A stretch of DNA of 6,611 bases from contig MVPZ01000188.1 in assembly GCA_002067045.1 (NCBI GenBank), positions 1-6,611 of the forward strand, written 5' to 3'. Made by a program: the position numbers and the translations under genes. Shown in pieces: positions 1-5,596 of this stretch; position 1 is the stretch's first letter; every line of letters starts with the position of its first letter. The DNA comes from Methanomassiliicoccales archaeon PtaB.Bin134 (GTDB lineage Archaea > Thermoplasmatota > Thermoplasmata > Methanomassiliicoccales > UBA472). The notes below the pieces were generated by a model. That model was not told where the DNA came from, did not search any database, and saw only the letters and a program-made list of their open reading frames with translations.

Positions 1-1178
1 TGCTCTCCGCCAACCTCACCGCCGAGAGCGCCCCCTGCTTCCTTGGCGGCGGAATATACAACCACTTCATCCCGTCCGCCGTGAGCACCATCATCTCCCG
101 CTCGGAGTTCCTGACCTCCTACACCCCCTATCAGGCGGAGATCAGCCAGGGCATGCTGCAGGCCCTGTTCGAGTACCAGAGCTACATCGCCGAGCTCACC
201 GGACTGGAGGCGGTGAACTCCTCCAACTACGACTGGTCCACGGCCCTGGGGGAGGCGGCCACCATGTGCCACCGCATCTCGCCCAAGAGGACCTTCATGG
301 TGCCGGAGGCGCTGTCCTTCGACAAGCGCTCCGTGCTGCGCAATTACGTCTCCGGCGCGGGACTGAACATCGTGGAGTACAGCTACGACCCCTACACCGG
401 GGAGCTGGACCTGGAGGACGTCAGGATGAAGATGAGCGAGGACGTCTGCGGGATATACGCTGAGGTTCCGAACCTCTTCGGCATCATCGATTCCCAGGCC
501 CCCAAGCTCAAGCAGGAGTTCCCGGAGGTCCCCTTGGTCATCGGGGTCAACCCGCTCTCCCTGGCCTTGGTCCGCCCGCCGGGGGACTACGGCGCGGACA
601 TCGTCATCGGGGAGGGGCAGCCCATGGGCCTGCCCATGAACACCGGCGGACCGCTGCTGGGCATGTTCGCCTGCCGCATGGAGCACGTGCGCAGGATGCC
701 CGGAAGGATCATCGGCCTGACCAGGGACCAGGACGGCCGCAGGGCCTTCTGCATGACCCTGCAGACCCGGGAGCAGCACATACGCAGGAGCAAGGCCACC
801 TCCAACATCTGCACCAACGAGGCCCTGCTGGCCGTGGCCGTGAGCGCCTACCTGGGAATGACCGGCGGCCGGGGGCTGCGCTCCGTGGCCCGCATCTGCA
901 TGCGCAACGCCAGGAGGCTCATGGACCGCGTGGACGAGCTGGATAACTTTGACGCGCCCCTGTTCGAGGGCGCTCACTTCAACGAGTTCGTGATGAGGAC
1001 CCCGTTACGCCCGGAGAAGCTGAACAAGCTCCTGCTGCGGCACGGCATCCTAGGAGGGATACCGCTGCAGCGCCACGTTCCCCGGCTGACGGACCACATG
1101 CTGCTATCCGCGACAGAGATGACCAGCGAGGACGATGTGGACCGCCTCATCTCCGTGCTGAGGGAGGTGCCCCTGTGA
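1..1178 (+). CDS. gcvPA: Glycine dehydrogenase (decarboxylating) subunit 1, P-protein alpha subunit; 5' end missing
   Basis: This is the N-terminal-type subunit of the two-subunit glycine decarboxylase. With GcvPB it decarboxylates glycine and passes the aminomethyl group to lipoyl-GcvH in the cytoplasmic glycine cleavage system. The reading frame is open from base 3, giving 391 visible residues; the family is about 440-450 long, so roughly 50-60 N-terminal residues lie outside the window. The GTG at 81 is internal, because conserved family sequence (FLGGGIYNHFIPS, visible residues 13-25) precedes it. Other family blocks are TPYQAEISQG (41-50), GEGQPMGLPMNTGGPLLG (203-220), MPGRIIGLT and LQTREQHIRR followed by KATSNICTNEALL (from 253). 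This subunit carries no PLP lysine, as is normal for the split form. Its TGA overlaps the gcvPB GTG by 4 bases, which suggests translational coupling. Whether gcvT and gcvH lie upstream cannot be seen. Confidence 0.96.
   Translation, partial: LSANLTAESAPCFLGGGIYNHFIPSAVSTIISRSEFLTSYTPYQAEISQGMLQALFEYQSYIAELTGLEAVNSSNYDWSTALGEAATMCHRISPKRTFMVPEALSFDKRSVLRNYVSGAGLNIVEYSYDPYTGELDLEDVRMKMSEDVCGIYAEVPNLFGIIDSQAPKLKQEFPEVPLVIGVNPLSLALVRPPGDYGADIVIGEGQPMGLPMNTGGPLLGMFACRMEHVRRMPGRIIGLTRDQDGRRAFCMTLQTREQHIRRSKATSNICTNEALLAVAVSAYLGMTGGRGLRSVARICMRNARRLMDRVDELDNFDAPLFEGAHFNEFVMRTPLRPEKLNKLLLRHGILGGIPLQRHVPRLTDHMLLSATEMTSEDDVDRLISVLREVPL
1162..1169 (+). promoter_or_regulatory. Shine-Dalgarno site for gcvPB
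   Basis: GGGAGGTG ends 5 bases before the GTG at 1175. It is a strong match to the archaeal 16S 3' end and supports GTG, rather than a downstream ATG, as the gcvPB start. It lies inside the last codons of gcvPA. Confidence 0.7.
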
Positions 1179-2632
1179 GCTACCGCCAGGCCAGGTACGA
1201 CGAGCCGCTCATCTTCGAGCTGGTCGGGGAGAACGACTTCTGCCTCAGCAGCGAGGATGACGTCTGGATCCCGGAGGGCATGGAGCGCCGCGGGCTGTGC
1301 CTTCCGGAACTTCCGGAGAGGGAGGTGGTGCGGCATTACACCAACCTCTCGCAGATGAACTTCGGGGTGGACAACGGCATGTACCCCCTGGGCTCCTGCA
1401 CCATGAAGTACAACCCCAAGTACGCCGACCGGCTGGCCTCGCTGCCCACGGTGGCTTCCGTGCATCCCTGCCAGGACGAGGACTCCATGCAGGGCGCCCT
1501 CAGGCTCATGCGGGAACTGGAGAAGGCTCTGTGCGCCATCTCCGGGATGGACGCGGTGACCCTGCAGCCTGCGGCCGGGGCCCACGGCGAGTTCACCGGC
1601 ATGCTGCTGGCCAAGGCGTACCACGCCGCCAGCGACCAGGAGAGGACCGAGGTCATCGTCCCCGATTCCGCGCACGGCACCAACCCGGCCAGCGCGGCCA
1701 TGGCCGGGTACACGGTCATCGAGATACCGTCCGGACCGGACGGCTGCGTGGACCTGGAGGCCCTGGGAGCAGCGCTCTCCGAGCGCACCGCCGCGGTCAT
1801 GGTCACCAACCCCAACACCCTGGGGCTGTTCGAGAAGGACATCGTGAGGCTGGCGGAGATGGTGCACGCCGCCGGCGCCCTGCTCTACTACGACGGCGCG
1901 AACCTCAACGCCATCATGGGCATGACCTCCCCGGGGGCCATGGATTTCGACATCGTGCACTTCAACCTGCACAAGACCTTCGCCACCCCGCACGGGGGCG
2001 GTGGACCGGGAGCGGGACCGGTGGGCGTCAAGCAGTTCCTGGAGCCCTTCCTTCCCGTCCCCCGCATAATCAGCGAGGAGGGCCGCTTCCGCCTGGAATA
2101 CGAACGCGGCGACAGCATCGGCAAGGTGCGCTCCACCTTCGGCAACTTCGCCGTCCTGGTCAGGGCGTACGCCTACATACTGGCCAACGGAGCGGACGGC
2201 CTCCGGGAGGTGTCCCAGAGGGCGGTGCTCAACTCCAACTACCTGAAGAGCCGGGTGACCGGCGCCTACGAGATGCCCTTCGCCCAGCTGCGCAAGCACG
2301 AGTTCGTGGTCTCCGCAAAAAAACTGGCCAAGGAGAAGGGGGTGCACGCCACGGACGTGGCCAAGGCCCTGCTGGACCGGGGCTTCATGTCCCCCACGGT
2401 GTACTTCCCGTCGCTGGTGGAGGAGGCCCTGATGGTCGAGCCCACGGAGACGGAGAGCAAGGAGACCCTGGACAGATACGCCGCGGCGCTGCTGGAGATC
2501 GCCTCCGCCGATCCTGAGGAGACGAAGGGTTCCCCCAGGAACACCTCCATCTCCAGGGTGGACGAGGTCTACGCGGCCAAGGAGCTGATCCTGAGCTGGA
2601 GGACCTACCAGCGCAAGAGGGGCGGGCAATGA
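1175..2632 (+). CDS. gcvPB: Glycine dehydrogenase (decarboxylating) subunit 2, P-protein beta subunit (PLP-bearing)
   Basis: This 485-residue protein is full length for the family. It holds the PLP cofactor of the split P-protein and catalyses glycine decarboxylation together with GcvPA. The signature block FNLHKTFATPHGGGGPG (263-279) contains the Schiff-base lysine, K267. D240 in YYDGANLN is the expected pyridine-nitrogen ligand, and H137 in PAAGAHGEF is the expected ring-stacking residue. Further family blocks are YPLGSCTMKYNP (70-81), HGTNPASAAMAGY (167-179) and the C-terminal RGFMSPTVYFP (402-412). The GTG start at 1175 is chosen because the protein then begins at the normal place, has a good Shine-Dalgarno site 5 bases upstream, and forms a GTGA overlap with the gcvPA stop. 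Its TGA overlaps the tmk ATG in the same manner. No active-site residue appears to be missing. The product makes 5,10-methylene-folate available through GcvT, which is not seen here. Confidence 0.97.
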   Translation: MSYRQARYDEPLIFELVGENDFCLSSEDDVWIPEGMERRGLCLPELPEREVVRHYTNLSQMNFGVDNGMYPLGSCTMKYNPKYADRLASLPTVASVHPCQDEDSMQGALRLMRELEKALCAISGMDAVTLQPAAGAHGEFTGMLLAKAYHAASDQERTEVIVPDSAHGTNPASAAMAGYTVIEIPSGPDGCVDLEALGAALSERTAAVMVTNPNTLGLFEKDIVRLAEMVHAAGALLYYDGANLNAIMGMTSPGAMDFDIVHFNLHKTFATPHGGGGPGAGPVGVKQFLEPFLPVPRIISEEGRFRLEYERGDSIGKVRSTFGNFAVLVRAYAYILANGADGLREVSQRAVLNSNYLKSRVTGAYEMPFAQLRKHEFVVSAKKLAKEKGVHATDVAKALLDRGFMSPTVYFPSLVEEALMVEPTETESKETLDRYAAALLEIASADPEETKGSPRNTSISRVDEVYAAKELILSWRTYQRKRGGQ

Positions 2633-3228
2633 GCGGCGCGTTCATCGTGCTGGAGGGCATCGACGGCACGGGCAAGAGCAGCGTGTCCCGCCGCCTCAGG
2701 GAATGGCTGGAGTCGCAGGGCCGGGAGGTGGTGCTGACCGCGGAGCCGACGCAGGACTGGCTGGGGATGGCCGTGCGCCGGGCCAACCAGGAGGACCTGG
2801 ACCCCCGCACGGAGTCGCTGCTGTTCACCGCCGACCGCTGCCAGCACACCCTGCGCATCAGGGAATGGGTGAGGCAGGGCAAGGTGGTCATCTGCGACCG
2901 CTACTTCGGTTCCACCGTGGCCTACCAGGGCGCGGCCCTGGAGGGGAGCATGGGGGAGAACGCGGTGCCCTGGCTCTTGGCCCTCAACGGACCGGTGGCC
3001 CTGCGCCCGGACCTCACCGTGCTGCTGATCAGCGATCCCCGCACCTCCATGCGCCGCATCGGCGGAAGGGAGGAGCTCAGCAAGTTCGAGAAGGAGGGCT
3101 TCCTGGGCAGGGTGCAGGGGATATATCTCATGCTGGCCGACGAATCGGAGTGGGAGGTCGTTGATTCCGACGGCCCCCTGGACCAGGTGGTGGAGAGGGT
3201 CATGGACCTGGTCAAGGCATACGTTTAA
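2629..3228 (+). CDS. tmk: Thymidylate kinase (dTMP kinase)
   Basis: This 199-residue P-loop kinase has the usual length for dTMP kinase. It phosphorylates dTMP to dTDP with ATP, an essential step towards dTTP. The P-loop GIDGTGKS is at 10-17, preceded by the typical FIVLE strand. EPT (39-41), the LLFTADRCQH helix (64-73) and the DRY motif of VICDRYFGSTVAYQG (D90-Y92) match the nucleoside-monophosphate site of the family. The P-loop has no arginine, while the LID stretch around 142-155 is basic (R142, R143, R147, K152, K155), as in bacterial-type (type II) enzymes. The ATG overlaps the gcvPB stop as ATGA, and GAGGGG at 2617-2622 is well placed 6 bases upstream. Co-transcription with gcvPAB is likely. 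The link between methylene-folate production and dTMP use is metabolically plausible but inferred. A relaxed specificity within the NMP-kinase group cannot be excluded from sequence alone. Confidence 0.93.
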   Translation: MSGAFIVLEGIDGTGKSSVSRRLREWLESQGREVVLTAEPTQDWLGMAVRRANQEDLDPRTESLLFTADRCQHTLRIREWVRQGKVVICDRYFGSTVAYQGAALEGSMGENAVPWLLALNGPVALRPDLTVLLISDPRTSMRRIGGREELSKFEKEGFLGRVQGIYLMLADESEWEVVDSDGPLDQVVERVMDLVKAYV

Positions 3229-3230
3229 AT
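3224..3230 (+). promoter_or_regulatory. Probable archaeal TATA box for coaBC-pantoate kinase
   Basis: TTTAAAT overlaps the tmk stop codon and is centred about 26 bases before the coaBC ATG at 3253. A TATA element at this distance would place transcription start at or next to the ATG, giving a leaderless message. The 24-base gap after tmk is strikingly AT-rich against its surroundings and has a second AT run (AAATTTA, 3241-3247). No properly spaced Shine-Dalgarno site precedes coaBC; the only purine run, AGAGG, ends 1 base before the ATG. No clear BRE was recognised. This is inference from position and composition. Confidence 0.5.
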
Positions 3231-3252
3231 CGAGACCTGGAAATTTAGAGGC

Positions 3253-4443
3253 ATGCACCCTTCCGAGGCCATCGTGGGCACGGCGTCCTCTCTGCTTGAG
3301 GGAAAAACCATCGTCCTGGGCATCACCGGGTCCATCGCCGCCGTGGAGTGCTTCGAGCTGGCCAGGGACCTCATGCGCCACGGGGCCCGGGTGATCCCCG
3401 TGCTGTCCCCGGAGGCCCGGAAGCTGGTCACCCCCTACGCCATGACCTTCGCCACCGGGGAGGAGGCCATCGTGGAGCTGGACGGCAGGGTGCAGCACGT
3501 GGCGCTCATGGGCGATGTGCCGGGGCGCGCGGACCTCCTGCTGATCGCCCCGGCCACCGCCAACACCATCTCCAAGATCGCCAGCGGCATCGACGATACG
3601 ACGGTCACCACCATGGCCACGGTGGCCCTGGGCTCCGGGATTCCAGTTCTCATCGCCCCGGCCATGCACGGGGCCATGTTCCACAATCCCATGGTGGCCG
3701 AGAACATCGAGAGGCTCCGGAGGGCCCACGTGGAGTTCGTGGGACCCCGCTTCGAGGGCAGGAAGGCCAAGATAGCCGTGCCCGAGGAGATCGTGCACGC
3801 GGTCATCCGCAAGCTGTCCGAAGGACTGATGAGGGGGCGGCGGTTGCTGATCGTCGGCGGCTCCTCCGCGGAGAGCATTGACGACATGCGCATCGTCACC
3901 AACCGGGGGACCGGGGAGACCGCCGTGGAGCTGGCCCTGGCGGCCTACCACCAGGGCGCGGAGGTCGAGCTGTGGATGGGGCGCTGCTCGGTAGACCTGC
4001 CCCAGTTCATACCTACCATGCGCTTTGAGAACCTGGCCGATCTGGAGGGCATGATCGCCGGGATCGACCACGAGATGGTGGCGGTGCCTGCCGCGCTGTC
4101 GGACTTCACCTTCGACCGGAAGAGGGGGAAGCTCCCCTCGGAGGCCAAGGCCACCAAGCTGCAGCTGAGGTCCGTCCCGAAGATGCTGCCGCTCATCGTC
4201 GAGAGGTGCGGAAAGGTCATCGGCTTCAAGGCCGAGTCCGGGGTCGGGAAGGAGGAATTGGTCAAGGAGGCCCTGGATTCATTGGAACGCAATCACCTGC
4301 AGGCGGTGGTGGCCAACGACCTGAGGGACGTCAAGGAGGGCCGGACCAAGGTGATCTTCGTCCGTTCCGGGCATCAGGACGAGATCGAGGGGAGCAAGGC
4401 CGAAGTGGCCCGTCAGCTGATAAAGGAGTTGTCAGGCATATGA
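3253..4443 (+). CDS. coaBC: Bifunctional phosphopantothenoylcysteine decarboxylase / phosphopantothenate-cysteine ligase (CoaBC, archaeal type)
   Basis: This 396-residue protein has both CoA-pathway domains. The N-terminal flavoprotein (CoaC, about 15-190) decarboxylates phosphopantothenoylcysteine to 4'-phosphopantetheine. The C-terminal domain (CoaB, about 195-396) joins cysteine to 4'-phosphopantothenate. In CoaC, GITGSIAAVE (23-32) is the FMN-binding start, H82 of VQHVAL is the likely active-site histidine, APATAN is at 99-104 and PAMHGAMFHNP at 136-146; the PAMH form is also that of archaeal CoaBC rather than bacterial PAMN. In CoaB, VGGSSAESIDDMRIVTN (201-217) supplies N217, the candidate for the asparagine needed for the acyl-nucleotide step, followed by GFKAE (324-328) and ANDL (354-357). 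The ATG is supported by MHPSE, shared with archaeal homologues. The usual SSGKMG after the asparagine reads GTGETA here. The stop overlaps the pantoate kinase ATG. Confidence 0.95.
   Translation: MHPSEAIVGTASSLLEGKTIVLGITGSIAAVECFELARDLMRHGARVIPVLSPEARKLVTPYAMTFATGEEAIVELDGRVQHVALMGDVPGRADLLLIAPATANTISKIASGIDDTTVTTMATVALGSGIPVLIAPAMHGAMFHNPMVAENIERLRRAHVEFVGPRFEGRKAKIAVPEEIVHAVIRKLSEGLMRGRRLLIVGGSSAESIDDMRIVTNRGTGETAVELALAAYHQGAEVELWMGRCSVDLPQFIPTMRFENLADLEGMIAGIDHEMVAVPAALSDFTFDRKRGKLPSEAKATKLQLRSVPKMLPLIVERCGKVIGFKAESGVGKEELVKEALDSLERNHLQAVVANDLRDVKEGRTKVIFVRSGHQDEIEGSKAEVARQLIKELSGI
4423..4428 (+). promoter_or_regulatory. Shine-Dalgarno site for pantoate kinase
   Basis: AAGGAG lies inside the end of coaBC, 11 bases before the ATG at 4440. 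The spacing is slightly long, but together with the ATGA overlap and the family-typical N-terminus it favours 4440 over the longer upstream-open frame, which has no family sequence. Confidence 0.5.
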
Positions 4444-5300
4444 GAGCGAAGGTGTTTTGTCCGGGGCATATCACCGGCATGTTCCAGGTATGCCATCACG
4501 AGGACGTCATGACCTGCGGCTCCCGCGGGGCCGGCCTCAGCATCTCGCTGGGCGTGGTCAGCGAGGTGGAGGTGAGCGAGGGTTCAGGCAGGATCGACAT
4601 CTGGCTCAACGGCCTCAAGGCCGAGGCCCCGGTGACCGAGCACGCGGTGCGCTCGCTGCTGGGGGATCGCCCTCTCGACGTGCAGGTGCGCAACGAGCTG
4701 CAGCTGCCCCTGGCCCAGGGCTTCGGGACCAGCGCCGCCGGCTCGCTGTCCGCGGCCTGGGCCCTGGCGCATATACTGGAATTGCCCAAGGAGGCGGCCT
4801 ACGGGGCCGCGCACTCCGCGGAGATCGCCAACCGCACAGGGATGGGCGACGTCTCGGGAATATTGCGCGGGGGCATCGAGCTGCGCAGGCTCCCGGGACT
4901 CCCGCCGGTGGGGCGCGTGGAGCGCATGAACGGGCACATGGAGCTGGTGCTGGCGGTGGTCGGGCCGTCCATACCCACGGCGGAGATGCTGCGCCAGGAG
5001 GAGGTCATGCGGCGCATCAATGAGGTGGGGGGAGGATGCGTGGACCGGCTGGCCCAGGAACCCACCCTGGAGAACTTCTTCCGCCTCTCCAACGAGTTCA
5101 TGGAGGGCTCCGGGCTGTCCACGCCGGAGGTCCGCCGGGCGGTGTGGGAGGCCAAGAAGTGGGGCTGGGCCAGTCAGGCCATGATCGGCAACGCGGTGTT
5201 CGCCACCGGGCCGGACCTGGACCTGCTCACCGAGGCGCTGTCCGCGTACGGCAGCACCTACCGCTGCTCCGTGGACGTTAGGGGACCGCGCCTGATCTAG
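4440..5300 (+). CDS. Pantoate kinase, archaeal GHMP kinase family
   Basis: This 286-residue kinase phosphorylates pantoate to 4-phosphopantoate, the first dedicated step of the archaeal CoA route; phosphopantothenate synthetase then adds beta-alanine. The N-terminus MRAKVFCPGHITGMFQV has the archaeal PoK form of GHMP motif 1. The ATP-binding motif 2 is QGFGTSAAGSLSAAWAL (93-109), then TGMGDVSG at 133-140 and the C-terminal motif ASQAMIGNAVFA at 244-255. Length fits the family (about 290). The reading frame stays open back to about 4206, but that extension is arginine- and glycine-rich shadow of coaBC, so the ATG at 4440, which overlaps the coaBC stop as ATGA, is chosen. Coupling to coaBC supports the CoA role. 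The stop is TAG, with a second in-frame stop (TGA) five codons later at 5316. Other GHMP sugar kinases are less likely given motif 1 and context. Confidence 0.9.
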   Translation: MRAKVFCPGHITGMFQVCHHEDVMTCGSRGAGLSISLGVVSEVEVSEGSGRIDIWLNGLKAEAPVTEHAVRSLLGDRPLDVQVRNELQLPLAQGFGTSAAGSLSAAWALAHILELPKEAAYGAAHSAEIANRTGMGDVSGILRGGIELRRLPGLPPVGRVERMNGHMELVLAVVGPSIPTAEMLRQEEVMRRINEVGGGCVDRLAQEPTLENFFRLSNEFMEGSGLSTPEVRRAVWEAKKWGWASQAMIGNAVFATGPDLDLLTEALSAYGSTYRCSVDVRGPRLI

Positions 5301-5301
5301 G

Positions 5302-5595
5302 TCACTCGTAGAGCGTGAACAGCTGGTCGTCCTGGCCCACGTCGAAAAGGCCGACGCGCGCCCCGCAGTCCAGCCATCCGTGGGCGTAGTTCACCGAGGC
5401 GAAGGCGTTGACCAGGTCGCCCTGCTGGGCGAAGTGCACGGCGTCGGAGTAGTACGTCCTGGCCATCTCCAGGAAGGATTCCGCGAGCTTGCGGTTGAAC
5501 GAGCGCTCGGGAGCGGCCAAGGCCACCTTGTCCAGGGCCCGCTTGGTTATGCCCAGATACCGCTCCAGATGCTCCTTGGATATGGTGTCCCGCAT
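5302..5595 (-). CDS. DUF357 family protein (small, helical, function unknown)
   Basis: A 97-residue protein, predicted soluble and mostly alpha-helical, with no signal peptide or membrane segment. It matches the archaeal DUF357 family: a first helix (ERYLGITKRALDKV, 11-24) and then the conserved core with FLEMARTYYSDAVHF (41-55), GD at 59-60, AFASVNYAHGWLDCGARVGLF (64-84). No catalytic motif is visible, and the family's function is not known to me. The ATG at 5595 follows the HerA-type ATPase stop by one base, and AGAGG (5607-5603 on this strand) sits 7 bases upstream, so the two genes are probably one transcript and may be translated in a coupled way. The 3' end faces pantoate kinase with a single base between the stop codons. 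A role with the ATPase is suggested only by this position. Confidence 0.85.
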   Translation of the reverse strand: MRDTISKEHLERYLGITKRALDKVALAAPERSFNRKLAESFLEMARTYYSDAVHFAQQGDLVNAFASVNYAHGWLDCGARVGLFDVGQDDQLFTLYE

Positions 5596-5596
5596 C

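Noticed and set aside
81..83. GTG at 81 as the start of gcvPA
   Set aside because: Conserved P-protein sequence continues upstream in frame to the window edge, so the gene is truncated rather than starting here.
1297..2517. Plus-strand open frame of 406 codons in another frame within gcvPB
   Set aside because: The product is dominated by R, G, A and H and overlaps gcvPB, which has intact catalytic motifs. It is a compositional artefact.
974..2629. Long minus-strand open frame of 551 codons opposite gcvPB
   Set aside because: The translation is a low-complexity mix rich in G, H, V, L and R with no family motifs, as expected for the antisense of a GC-rich gene. The plus strand here codes unmistakable GcvPA and GcvPB.
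2605..4071. Long minus-strand open frame of 488 codons opposite tmk and coaBC
   Set aside because: It spans two well-supported plus-strand genes and the gap between them, and its translation is rich in H, G and Q without recognisable domains. It is an antisense shadow from high GC content.
4206..4439. N-terminal extension of pantoate kinase by 78 residues
   Set aside because: The extension is an out-of-frame shadow of coaBC with glycine/arginine-rich sequence. The family N-terminus begins at the ATG at 4440, which also overlaps the coaBC stop.
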